This document shows, piece after piece, positions 26,138 through 34,182 of a DNA stretch of 64,000 nucleotides. The stretch lies in assembly GCA_900539465.1 (NCBI GenBank), contig UQCF01000001.1:186001-250000 (forward strand), given 5' to 3'. Made by a program: the position numbers and the translations under genes. A model generated the notes under the pieces. The model did no database searches. It was not told the DNA's origin and saw only the letters and a list, made by a program, of their open reading frames with translations. The first letter of the stretch is position 1, and every line of letters begins with the position of its first letter. This DNA is from an uncultured Ruminococcus sp. (GTDB taxonomy: Bacteria; Bacillota; Clostridia; Oscillospirales; Acutalibacteraceae).

Positions 26138-27109
26138 TTAATATTTTAAAATATAGTCGATATATCCGTTAGCGCCCTCGAGGTGAACATTAAACACGGT
26201 AACCTTTGCATCGAGATAATAGAGCGTCGGATGTGTGCGGTAAGACCACTCGCAGGCATCTTTTACAAGCTCACCTGTGGCATTCTTGACCTTTATTTTT
26301 ATAACAGGATTCAAATACTGAATATCAACCTTGCCGTTTTTAAAATCGGCAGAAACCATGCTCATTTCATCAACGGCACGCCCAAATCCGTTAAGGACAC
26401 CCATCGACCTGCCTACGGAGCCTTCAAACTCCTGACCATAAGGTCCGTCCGTCTGCGGCTTAACCTTTATGTTAAGTGTGGTATATGTACCGTCGTTTGT
26501 TGCCGTTGCCGAAAGCCAGTCGTCGGCGGTTATTTTCGCAGGCTTTCCGGGGAAAGCTTCTTCTTTGTTAGAGTTCGCCTCCAAAGCTTTTTTGGCTATC
26601 GGCTCAAAAAATGAGATTGCGGAATCGCTTATTCCCTTGCCGCCCTCCATTGAGACCAAGACAAGCGATTTTTTGACCTTTTTATCGGCATTTTTCTTTG
26701 CCGCAAGCTGATAAAATTTTAATACCTCGGCTTTGTCGGTGCTTGTAAGCCCGTCTGCAAGAGATATTTTTTTAGCAGTTGCTTCGGCCGAACCGGAGGA
26801 ATTTTTATTTTTGTCCGAAGAAGCAGAATCCGAAGCTTGAGAGCCGTTTTGCTCAGAGGAGTCCGCGCCGTCCGAAACATCGGCGGTGTTACCGTCGGCA
26901 ACAGAAGCGTCGCCGGAATTTATATCGGATGAAAAATCATCTTCTCCGCCCGAGACATGCGCTGCCTCGCCGCTTGACACTGCGGCAATATTTTTTTGTG
27001 TGTCACAGACTTTATCCGTAAGCTTTGCCGCACCTATAGCAAGCGAGGCGCAGCAAAGAATTGCCGTTACGGATTTTATAATTGAAACAGTAATTTTTGA
27101 ATTATTCAT
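26138..27109 (-). CDS. Exported protein of unknown function in the acyl operon
   Basis: The product has 323 residues. One membrane anchor or uncleaved signal lies at 9-29. It is followed by a low-complexity Ser/Asp/Gly-rich linker to about 110 and then by a folded domain of about 210 residues that begins LADGLTSTDKAEVLKFYQLA. The domain is helical at first and beta-rich at the end (LNIKVKPQTDGPYG, LYYLDAKVTVFNV). I do not recognise it as any family. Its place between acyltransferase and hydrolase genes suggests it works outside the membrane on the same product. The RBS is weak, but the inverted repeat 27120-27135 lies in front of it. Confidence 0.7.
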   Translation of the reverse strand: MNNSKITVSIIKSVTAILCCASLAIGAAKLTDKVCDTQKNIAAVSSGEAAHVSGGEDDFSSDINSGDASVADGNTADVSDGADSSEQNGSQASDSASSDKNKNSSGSAEATAKKISLADGLTSTDKAEVLKFYQLAAKKNADKKVKKSLVLVSMEGGKGISDSAISFFEPIAKKALEANSNKEEAFPGKPAKITADDWLSATATNDGTYTTLNIKVKPQTDGPYGQEFEGSVGRSMGVLNGFGRAVDEMSMVSADFKNGKVDIQYLNPVIKIKVKNATGELVKDACEWSYRTHPTLYYLDAKVTVFNVHLEGANGYIDYILKY

Positions 27110-27119
27110 TTTCTTTTTT

Positions 27120-27135
27120 CAATAGCCGACTATTG
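27120..27135. repeat. Short inverted repeat between two operon genes
   Basis: CAATAG and CTATTG flank a 4-base centre, in the 55-base gap between the hydrolase stop and the start of the unknown exported protein. It could form a small hairpin that affects translation of the second gene. There is no T run, so it is not a terminator. Confidence 0.35.
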
Positions 27136-27164
27136 TTCCTTTCGCAAATTTTTAAAAGACCCGA

Positions 27165-28754
27165 TTAAGCTGTTTTTGTTTTAATGTTTGCCAAAATAAT
27201 TTGGAACAATGCCTCGACAAACTTTTTGAACGCGCTCCAGAAAGAGTTGTCGTATCTGTCGTCCTTATGGCAGTTGTCGCCGTCCATGGGAGAAATCGAA
27301 GCAACGTCATCAACCTTACTGTAAACAAGATACTGCGGATAATTCTCGTTATCAAAAACCGTGAAAGAATCGTTATTTATAATTTCGTCAAGGAGTCTTT
27401 CTACACATTTGGGGAAGGTTTTGTGAGCCAAATCCTTAATAAACCATGTTCTGTCGGGTAGCATACAGGTTGAAGCGTCAACCTTTTTATCGGGAGAAAT
27501 ATATTTTATTGTTCCGTCAAACTCCGCTTTTTTCATGTATTGATCACTGAAAGTTTCGGTTACGCCTGCGGTTGTTGCGCCGTAGGACGAATCCTCTACC
27601 GTGCAGATAGAATCTGAAAGAACATCGCCGTCCGCTGTAACCGGAATAGTCTGCTGTCCGTATTTTGTGATATTTGAGACCTCTATACCGTCCTCAATAT
27701 AGCCCTTGTAAAGCTCCTCTGCCTTAACCTGAACATTGTAATGATAATTGTCAATAATTTTGATGAAATTATCGTACTTGCCCTCGGGTGCGCCGTAAAA
27801 TACGGTTTCTTTGGCTTTTTCATAATCTCTGTCATTTACCATAGTCCAGTAGCTCGGGAAAGTCGCAAAGGTCTCTCTGAGTATTCTGGGTACAATATTG
27901 AGATAAATGTCGGGATAAACATTGTTTACCGACCAGCACGCAATATCAAGACCGTATGTTTTATTAAACATTGTTATAAATGCTCTTATAAGCTGATTGA
28001 GCGTTTGATCTTCAGAAAGCTCAATGTCATACATATATCTCTCAACCGCGTCGCTGTCAAGATAAAGCTCGCCGCAAAATGCTTTTGAGCATTGAGTTGC
28101 TCCGTTTGCCGCACTGTTATAAACGATATAATCCGAAACATATTCGCCGTTATACTTCTGCATATAAGCGTCTGTAAGCGCCGCGCCCATACATCTGCCT
28201 GTGAGAGCAACTTTTTCTGCGCCGGTGACATACATAACGTCTTCTATATACTGATGAAGCTTTTCGGCGTTTTTAAAGGGATCCATGCGCCAGTCATAAT
28301 TAAAAGTATATCTTGATGTGGGATATTTGCCGTCAACCTTGTCGCCTTTAAGCTTTTTCCTTGACCATGTCCACTTAACGGTGCTGCCGTTGGGGGCTTC
28401 GCCATTTTCGTCAAGCGCAATTTCGGAATAAAGCGGAACAATCTTTTCATAAAGAACATCGCAGAAATCGTCCCACTTCTGTGTGAGCACCGCTTTTGCG
28501 AACACGTCTATATTTTCTTCAACTGCCTGCTGAATGTACCCCTCGGGTATCTCAATGGGATAAACATTTCTTTTGGTTCCGTCTTCTTCGGTGACGCAAA
28601 GGACATTACCCATGCCGACAACATAAACCATCGGAATATCCGTTCCCGTAACATCTTCGGATGCCGAAACCGACGGAATTACAAAGCAAAAAGCAGTAAC
28701 CGTCAATGCCAAGACTAAAATAAGAGACAATAATTTTTTTGAAAAACGCTTCAT
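27165..28754 (-). CDS. Secreted alpha/beta-hydrolase (LCAT/lipase-like) with Cys nucleophile
   Basis: The product has 529 residues. The start chosen is ATG 28754, with AGGGG 8 bases upstream and a signal peptide beginning at once (MKRFSKKLLSLILVL); a GTG at 28778 is also in frame. YNYDWR-like spacing (FNYDWRMDPFKNAEKL near 152) and the following helix are those of LCAT-type and lipase-type hydrolases. The nucleophile elbow reads GRCMG (186-190), so Cys188 replaces the usual Ser. A candidate His is in DLAHKTFP near the C-terminal third. The last 20 residues (AFKKFVEALFQIILANIK) form an amphipathic tail like those of other exported proteins here. It may hydrolyse or transfer an acyl chain outside the cell. 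The substrate is unknown. Confidence 0.75.
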   Translation of the reverse strand: MKRFSKKLLSLILVLALTVTAFCFVIPSVSASEDVTGTDIPMVYVVGMGNVLCVTEEDGTKRNVYPIEIPEGYIQQAVEENIDVFAKAVLTQKWDDFCDVLYEKIVPLYSEIALDENGEAPNGSTVKWTWSRKKLKGDKVDGKYPTSRYTFNYDWRMDPFKNAEKLHQYIEDVMYVTGAEKVALTGRCMGAALTDAYMQKYNGEYVSDYIVYNSAANGATQCSKAFCGELYLDSDAVERYMYDIELSEDQTLNQLIRAFITMFNKTYGLDIACWSVNNVYPDIYLNIVPRILRETFATFPSYWTMVNDRDYEKAKETVFYGAPEGKYDNFIKIIDNYHYNVQVKAEELYKGYIEDGIEVSNITKYGQQTIPVTADGDVLSDSICTVEDSSYGATTAGVTETFSDQYMKKAEFDGTIKYISPDKKVDASTCMLPDRTWFIKDLAHKTFPKCVERLLDEIINNDSFTVFDNENYPQYLVYSKVDDVASISPMDGDNCHKDDRYDNSFWSAFKKFVEALFQIILANIKTKTA

Positions 28755-28774
28755 AACTATACCCCTTTTATTTG

Positions 28775-30538
28775 TCACGCTTTAGACGCGGCAGATTCTT
28801 TTTTAGAGTTTTTCCATTCTTCAACGGCCAAGGAATTTTCTGTTTCAACGTGAGAGAAGAAGAAATCCTCTCTCTCTTTTGAGTTAATTACAGTGACGGG
28901 CTTTATCTGATTGAGCACAACACCCCTGCCTCTGAGGGACTCTCTGTAATCCCAATAGGTTTTGGGTTTTAGAATGAGAACCTCGGGTGTGTTGAGCATA
29001 CCCCAACGTCTGTATTTAAAATACTTTTCGTTTACGTCTTTAAGCTGAGAGTCGAGAATTTCTATAAGCTCCGCTCTCTTTTCTTCGCTTACGGGCTCTT
29101 TTGTTTCTGCAAGCATGCAGTATCTCGGCGGTTTTGTTGAATAATCGGCATAAAAGCTGTGACCGACAAGTTCAACCCCTGCCTGAGAAGCTGTGTTCTT
29201 TGCCGCAAAGTCAACCATCTGCGTGGTGGTTTTTTCGTTTGCGACGTTCATGCTGAGGTTACGCCTGTAAAGAAGCTCTACTCTCGGAGTGTTGTTGTGC
29301 ATTTTTGTTACGGTGACGACATCCTCCATACGGTATCTGTAAAGACCGGAGAAGTTAGAGATAACAACCTCATACTTTTTGCCGACCTCAAGCTCCGAAA
29401 TCAAAAGTGTTTTAATCTCTTCGCTCTCGTCAGTGTCTTCTTCATCGTCATTGACGGGGATAAATTCAAAGAAGATGCAGTGCGGCAAAAGCACGCCGTC
29501 GTGAACGTCAAGCTCTGTCGGCATTGCGAAGAATCCCTCTGCCGCCGCGTAACCCATGTTGTGAAGCGGTATATCGTCGCCTATTGAGTGGCGAAGCTTT
29601 TTAACATAAACCTTAAGGTTTGAGCCTATCATGCCGTAAGCCCACGTGAGTTTCGGCCAAATTCTCGGAGCAATGGGAGTATCAAAGCCCTTTCTGAACT
29701 CTCTGCGAAGCTCCTCTGCCCTTTTGGGGTCAGGCTTGAATTTTTTAGAATATTCTTTGCGAAGCTCGGGAGTGATTTTTATGCCCGGATTGATTATACC
29801 CTTTTCTATATCGTCACAGAGCATCTCCCAGTTATCCTCAAGATAATCAAACATCGTTGTCAAAAGAGTAACAACTATTGATCCGAGATAGCTTACATTT
29901 CTGTTTGCAAGAGCAAATCTGAGCTGAAGATATGATGTATCGAGAAGCTCCTCATGCTCCGGATAAAGCAACGAAGCGGGAGATGTGCAGAAAAATCTTG
30001 TAATAGGTTTTAAATATGTGAGAGGAACCTGCCCTGCACCGTTGCATCTTTTGCCGTCCTCAAGCGGATGACCTGTGAGAACGAGAACAAGCGGACCCAT
30101 CTGCGCGGGCAGTCTTTTGCCCTTGGTCTTTTTAATATAATGCGCCGCGGTTGAGACAGAACACGAAAATCCTATGCACTGCATATTCCAAAGGTCCTTA
30201 ACAGACTTCGGGAGTATTTTGGGCTTGCCAACACTGCCGGAGGAAGAACAGTATCTTACGTTTCTTCCCGTGTACATAAGATTTTTTTCGCGGTTATGTA
30301 TCATTCTCTCAACATACGGCTCATAATCGGCGTAGGTTGTGAGAGGAACTTTTTTTCTGTATTCGTCTATCGAATGTATATCCGCAAATCCGAATTTTTT
30401 GCCCAGCTCGCTGTTTTTGTTGCGTCTGAGTATTTTTCTGAGAGTCATGTTTTGTGCTTTCATCGGGTCTTTGGTATAATGCTCTATTTCTAAGAGCGAA
30501 ACATCACCCAATAATATACCGAGATCTGAAAAAGGCAT
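28775..30538 (-). CDS. Gretchen-Hagen-3 (GH3 auxin-responsive promoter) family acyl-amido synthetase
   Basis: The product has 587 residues. This is the acyl-adenylate GH3 family of plants and some bacteria, not glycoside hydrolase 3. Visible motifs: the phosphate loop SSSGSVGKPKILP near 98, GYAAAEGFFAMP near 320 (the plant YASSE block), and YRYRMEDVVTVT near 395 (plant YRxGD). Plant GH3 enzymes adenylate jasmonate or auxin and join them to amino acids; bacterial members are mostly unstudied. As first gene of an operon with an acyl ligase, a carrier protein and an acyltransferase, it probably condenses an acyl acid with an amine or amino acid. RBS GAGGAAG precedes the ATG. Its stop overlaps the alternative GTG of the next gene. 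Confidence 0.88.
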   Translation of the reverse strand: MPFSDLGILLGDVSLLEIEHYTKDPMKAQNMTLRKILRRNKNSELGKKFGFADIHSIDEYRKKVPLTTYADYEPYVERMIHNREKNLMYTGRNVRYCSSSGSVGKPKILPKSVKDLWNMQCIGFSCSVSTAAHYIKKTKGKRLPAQMGPLVLVLTGHPLEDGKRCNGAGQVPLTYLKPITRFFCTSPASLLYPEHEELLDTSYLQLRFALANRNVSYLGSIVVTLLTTMFDYLEDNWEMLCDDIEKGIINPGIKITPELRKEYSKKFKPDPKRAEELRREFRKGFDTPIAPRIWPKLTWAYGMIGSNLKVYVKKLRHSIGDDIPLHNMGYAAAEGFFAMPTELDVHDGVLLPHCIFFEFIPVNDDEEDTDESEEIKTLLISELEVGKKYEVVISNFSGLYRYRMEDVVTVTKMHNNTPRVELLYRRNLSMNVANEKTTTQMVDFAAKNTASQAGVELVGHSFYADYSTKPPRYCMLAETKEPVSEEKRAELIEILDSQLKDVNEKYFKYRRWGMLNTPEVLILKPKTYWDYRESLRGRGVVLNQIKPVTVINSKEREDFFFSHVETENSLAVEEWKNSKKESAASKA

Positions 30539-30566
30539 TGTGCAGTCACTTCCTCAATTATTGTTG

Positions 30567-30583
30567 TGGGGTACACTACCCCA
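30567..30583. promoter_or_regulatory. Perfect 17-base palindromic operator of the acyl operon
   Basis: TGGGGTA, 3 bases, TACCCCA. It lies about 8 bases downstream of the -10 box, over the expected start site, and about 30 bases before the first start codon. This is the classical place for a repressor. No regulator gene adjoins it; candidates are elsewhere in the genome. Confidence 0.65.
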
Positions 30584-30591
30584 TGTAATAT

Positions 30592-30620
30592 AGAATATCA
30601 TCTGATAAGTTAAAAGTCAA
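30592..30620 (-). promoter_or_regulatory. Promoter of the six-gene acyl operon
   Basis: On the minus strand TTGACT, a 17-base spacer and TATTCT. The predicted start near 30585 abuts the palindrome at 30567-30583. Confidence 0.7.
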
Positions 30621-30658
30621 GAATAAATAGACATATGTTGCCAAAATTGTACAAAAAA

Positions 30659-30685
30659 GCGAAGATGAGGCAGCCCCACCTTCGC
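30659..30685 (-). terminator. Terminator of the short dockerin gene
   Basis: On the minus strand arms GCGAAG and CTTCGC, with further imperfect pairing inside, are followed by TTTTTTG. Confidence 0.65.
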
Positions 30686-30696
30686 ATAAACAGGTT

Positions 30697-31140
30697 TTAT
30701 TTTATTATGGCAATAATTCTTGAGATTATTTCTTTAATGAAAGCAATAATTTTTTCGATGAATATTACAAAATCCGATTTTTCTTTCGGTTCATCGGGCT
30801 CTGCAACAGCATCGCTGTTCGGCTCTGCCGACTGGTCTATGAGGCTTTCATATTCGATATATGCTTCGTCGCTCTTTAGCTCCTCGGGCGTTTTTGACTG
30901 GTCAACCTTTGTGAGAAGAAGCCCTGCTCTTTCCAGTATCGCAACATCCGAAGCGTCTATAACTCCGTCATGGTTGCAGTCCGCAGCAGCCCAGATTTCA
31001 TTGCCGACCTGCTCCTTGGTCAAATGTCCGTTTACCATAAGGTTCACTTTATATGCGTCTGCTCCGTCATACTTGCCGTCGCCGTAATTTACAGCATTCA
31101 CGCTTTTATGATTGAACGCAATTATAGAAGCCCCCCTCAT
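30697..31140 (-). pseudogene. Dockerin-plus-tail remnant of a secreted protein
   Basis: 147 codons with no signal peptide and no other domain. The frame starts MRGASIIAF and runs straight into a dockerin whose first calcium loop is damaged (AVNYGDGKYDGAD: the first Asp is lost and one residue is inserted), while the second is intact (DCNHDGVIDASD). An acidic linker and an amphipathic tail (IEKIIAFIKEIISRIIAIIK) follow. Without a signal peptide it cannot reach a cohesin, so it looks like the 3' end of a larger gene joined to a foreign or original promoter (TTGACT, 17 bases, TACTAT about 30 bases upstream). No RBS precedes the ATG. It may still be transcribed. A genuine short cytoplasmic protein is the alternative. 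Confidence 0.6.
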
Positions 31141-31292
31141 TTTAAAATTATACTATATCCACATAAATAGTAACATAAACATACAAAATAGTCAAGAAAA
31201 TTTAATTTTTGAGCAAAATTTATATACAACATTATTAAATTCAGTAAAAACACGGCATATTGTTTTGTTTATCGCCAAAAAATTTAAAAAAG

Positions 31293-31324
31293 CAGTAGAT
31301 TTTTTTTGAACATTGTGTTATAAT
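31293..31324 (+). promoter_or_regulatory. Promoter of the Thr-rich membrane protein gene, with shared CAGTAGA element
   Basis: CAGTAGA, 19 bases, TATAAT, with GTGT before the -10 box (extended -10 TGT). The same element with identical spacing occurs at 45434-45465 before the membrane HTH gene. Confidence 0.5.
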
Positions 31325-31360
31325 CTCTGTTAATAATGTATGTATATGGAGGAATCCGTA

Positions 31361-31843
31361 ATGGGCAAAACAGTAAAGGGCAGAATTTTTATTTCTATAA
31401 CCGCTTTTATTTGCGTTATCGCAATATGCTTAATCGCTAACAAGGGTGTCCCCTCTCTCTATGCAAGCCACAGAGAAAAGGTTGCCGCTCAGGATTCGGC
31501 AACGCGCGTTGTTGAACAGGTAAAGAAGCCTAAAACGACAACCACAACAACCGCAGCGACCACAACCACCACTGCCGCTGCCGAAGCTGTGACAGAAGAC
31601 GCCAATGTTTATGACATCGCAGAAGACAGCGCAAGCGAAGAAGACATATCCGAAGATACAATCGAAGAAGAACCGGAAGAGGAAGAAACCACCGCTCCCG
31701 ACAATCAGGACAGCTCTTCAAAAAGCTTTTTAGACAAGGTTATTGATTTCTTCACTTCTTTATTTGAAGCTATCACATCCGGCACTCTTCTTGAAAAAAT
31801 CAAAGAGTTTTTCTCCGGCATATTCGGCAAAATCGGTCTTTGA
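31361..31843 (+). CDS. Membrane-anchored protein with Thr-rich linker and amphipathic tail
   Basis: The product has 160 residues from the ATG at 31361, with GGAGGA upstream; an earlier ATG at 31340 lacks an RBS. One membrane helix lies at about 7-27, then a short stretch, a Thr/Ala-rich linker (about 58-75), an acidic Glu/Asp-rich linker (about 80-120), and a C-terminal pair of amphipathic helices (FLDKVIDFFTSLFEAI and LLEKIKEFFSGIFGKI). It has no catalytic domain. The tail resembles that of the dockerin proteins and the Cys hydrolase nearby. A role in tethering or membrane association is inference. A terminator follows at 31864. Confidence 0.75.
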   Translation: MGKTVKGRIFISITAFICVIAICLIANKGVPSLYASHREKVAAQDSATRVVEQVKKPKTTTTTTAATTTTTAAAEAVTEDANVYDIAEDSASEEDISEDTIEEEPEEEETTAPDNQDSSSKSFLDKVIDFFTSLFEAITSGTLLEKIKEFFSGIFGKIGL

Positions 31844-31863
31844 TATTTTGATGCAAAGTATGG

Positions 31864-31889
31864 GCGGCAGTCGTTAAATCGATTGCCGC
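31864..31889 (+). terminator. Intrinsic terminator
   Basis: Ten-base arms GCGGCAGTCG / CGATTGCCGC (one G-U pair), followed by TTTTAAAA. Confidence 0.8.
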
Positions 31890-31940
31890 TTTTAAAATGT
31901 TAAATATATGTAAACATTATAAAATGCCGTGCTCAAAGCA

Positions 31941-31968
31941 TTGACATTTATTTTTTTTAGTTTAAAAT
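31941..31968 (+). promoter_or_regulatory. Promoter of the MarR-ABC operon
   Basis: TTGACA, 16-base spacer, TAAAAT, directly followed by the inverted repeat at 31969-31984. Confidence 0.7.
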
Positions 31969-31984
31969 ATGTAGGAAGCTACAT
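31969..31984. promoter_or_regulatory. Probable MarR operator
   Basis: ATGTAG and CTACAT around 4 bases, directly downstream of the -10 box and over the start site. It is placed so that the MarR protein encoded 17 bases later would repress its own operon. Confidence 0.6.
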
Positions 31985-32000
31985 TAAAGGAGATGCTTTG

Positions 32001-32435
32001 ATGGATATAGGGCTGTATTTTAAGTTTATCAACCACAAAATCGAGAGCAGAATGAACTGCCACCTAAAAAAGAATGATTTGACCTTTTCTCAGTTTCAGG
32101 TAATGGCATTTTTGGCGCATAACTGCGAATGTGACATATCGCAAAAGAAAATCTGCGATTTTTTAAAAGTTAAGCATACATCTATTATAGATGTCTTAAA
32201 AAGGCTTGAGGCAAAAGGATTTATTCAGCGAAAGACCAACAGCCTAAACGCACGCTCAAACTGCGTAACCTTGACCGAAAGCGGCAAAAAGCTGATGAAT
32301 GAGATGAAGCTTGAGCGGCAATATGTGAACAATCTTATATATAAGGACTTCACAGAAGAAGAGAAAACTCAGCTTGAACGGCTGCTGCAAAAGGTACTTG
32401 AAAATATAGAAAACGGAGATGATGCAAATGCTTAA
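32001..32435 (+). CDS. MarR-family transcriptional regulator
   Basis: The product has 144 residues. The ATG at 32001 is chosen because AAAGGAG lies 8 bases upstream; a longer frame from 31929 would begin before the promoter. The winged helix is at about 45-110: the recognition helix KHTSIIDVLKRLEAKGFI, then the wing RKTNSLNARSNCVTLTESGK, which fits the MarR wing pattern. It probably represses this operon until a drug-like or lipophilic ligand binds. Its 3' end overlaps the first ABC gene by 8 bases, and the arrangement MarR plus two ABC half-transporters is a common efflux cassette in clostridia. Confidence 0.93.
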   Translation: MDIGLYFKFINHKIESRMNCHLKKNDLTFSQFQVMAFLAHNCECDISQKKICDFLKVKHTSIIDVLKRLEAKGFIQRKTNSLNARSNCVTLTESGKKLMNEMKLERQYVNNLIYKDFTEEEKTQLERLLQKVLENIENGDDANA

Positions 32436-34182
32436 AACCCTTGCCGCACAAATAAAAGAATTTAAAAAAGATTCTATACTCACTCCCCTGTTTATGATTC
32501 TTGAAGTAATTATGGAAACGCTCATACCTATTATGATGGCTTCGATTATCGACAACGGCGTTGAAGCGGGTGACATGAATCACATTTATAAAATGGGCGC
32601 TCTCATGGTCGGTGCCGCGGCGGTCAGTCTGTTTGCCGGTATTATGGGAGGCAAATACGGTGCAAGAGCCTCTGCCGGATTTGCGAGAAACCTAAGGCAA
32701 AAAATGTTTGAAAGAATTCAGGGTTATTCTTTTGCAAATATTGATAAATACAGCACCGCAGGTCTTGTTACAAGGCTCACGACCGATGTGTCAAACATTC
32801 AGAATGCATATCAGATGATTTTAAGAATGTTTACAAGAGCCCCCGCTTCGCTCATTTTTGCTATGACTATGGCATTTTTGATTAACGCAAAGCTTGCGAG
32901 TGTTTATCTTATCGCAGTCGTTTTTCTTTCAATTCTTTTGGCGCTCGGTCTTACAAAAGCTTCAAAATACTTTATGACGGTATTTAAAAAGTACGACGAC
33001 CTCAACGCCTCGGTTCAGGAGAATGTATCTGCAATAAGAGTTGTCAAGGCTTTTGTAAGAGAAGACCATGAAAACTCAAAATTCAAAAAGGCAAGCGAAA
33101 ATGTTTATAAGCTTTTTCTTAAAGCAGAAAACATTACCATACTCGCCTCCCCCGTTATGCAGATCACCGTTTACACCTGCATACTTGTTATAAGCTGGCT
33201 CGGTGCTAAAATGATAGTTCAGGATTCTATGACAACAGGTCAGCTCATGAGCCTTTTGACTTACTGCATGAACATTTTGATGAGCCTTATGATGCTCTCT
33301 ATGATTTTTGTTATGGCGACAATGAGCTTTGCAAGCGCAGAGAGAATAGCGGAAATTATAAACGAAGAACCGTCTATTAAAAACCCCGAAAAGCCGGATT
33401 ATGACATACCCGACGGCAGCATTGAATTTAAAGATGTCTATTTCAAATATAACAAGGAAGACACCGGCGAGCCTGTGCTTTCGGATATAAATCTTTCTAT
33501 TAACTCGGGTGAAACAATCGGCATTATAGGCGGCACGGGCAGTGCAAAATCGACCCTTGTCAGCCTCATCAGCAGACTTTATGACACAAGCTCCGGTGAT
33601 GTGCTTGTCGGCGGCAAAAACGTTAAAAAATACGACCTTGAAAAGCTCAGAGACAACGTCGCAGTCGTTTTGCAGAAGAATGTTCTTTTCAGCGGAACCA
33701 TTCTTGACAACCTCAGATGGGGCAAAGCCGACGCAACGAAAGAAGAGTGTGAAGAGGTTTGCCGTCTCGCCTGCGTTGACGATTTTGTAGAGAAGCTCCC
33801 CGAGGGCTATGACACATATATTGAGCAGGGCGGCACGAACGTCTCCGGCGGTCAAAGACAAAGACTTTGCATTGCAAGAGCACTTTTGAAAAAGCCCAAA
33901 ATTTTAATTCTTGACGACAGCACCAGCGCAGTTGACACCGCAACCGACGCAAGAATAAGAAAAGCGTTTAAAGAAGAAATACCCGACACAACAAAGATTA
34001 TTATTGCACAAAGAATATCCAGCGTTCAAAACGCCGACAGAATAATCGTTATGGACGACGGAAAAATAAACGGATTTGACACTCACGAAAATTTAATCAA
34101 AACAAATGAAATTTACCGTGAGGTTTATGAATCCCAAACCGGAGCAAACGGCGACTTTGACGAGAACGGAGGCGAAAACTGA
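32428..34182 (+). CDS. ABC exporter half-transporter (degenerate ATP site subunit)
   Basis: The product has 584 residues from the ATG at 32428, which has GGAG 9 bases upstream; ATGs at 32419 and 32422 sit too close to that site. A six-helix exporter membrane domain fills about 1-310. The nucleotide-binding domain shows Walker A GGTGSAKSTL, signature VSGGQRQR, and Walker B LILDDSTS, where Asp replaces the catalytic Glu. That change marks the subunit carrying the non-hydrolysing site in heterodimeric exporters of the BmrCD/TM287-288 type. The partner starts at 34182 and overlaps by one base (TGATG). Substrate is unknown; drugs, lipids or peptides are possible. Confidence 0.92.
   Translation: MLKTLAAQIKEFKKDSILTPLFMILEVIMETLIPIMMASIIDNGVEAGDMNHIYKMGALMVGAAAVSLFAGIMGGKYGARASAGFARNLRQKMFERIQGYSFANIDKYSTAGLVTRLTTDVSNIQNAYQMILRMFTRAPASLIFAMTMAFLINAKLASVYLIAVVFLSILLALGLTKASKYFMTVFKKYDDLNASVQENVSAIRVVKAFVREDHENSKFKKASENVYKLFLKAENITILASPVMQITVYTCILVISWLGAKMIVQDSMTTGQLMSLLTYCMNILMSLMMLSMIFVMATMSFASAERIAEIINEEPSIKNPEKPDYDIPDGSIEFKDVYFKYNKEDTGEPVLSDINLSINSGETIGIIGGTGSAKSTLVSLISRLYDTSSGDVLVGGKNVKKYDLEKLRDNVAVVLQKNVLFSGTILDNLRWGKADATKEECEEVCRLACVDDFVEKLPEGYDTYIEQGGTNVSGGQRQRLCIARALLKKPKILILDDSTSAVDTATDARIRKAFKEEIPDTTKIIIAQRISSVQNADRIIVMDDGKINGFDTHENLIKTNEIYREVYESQTGANGDFDENGGEN

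Noticed and set aside
33530..33560. Ala in the ABC Walker A motif (GTGSAKST) as a defect
   Set aside because: Small substitutions here are common in this subfamily and Lys-Ser-Thr is intact.
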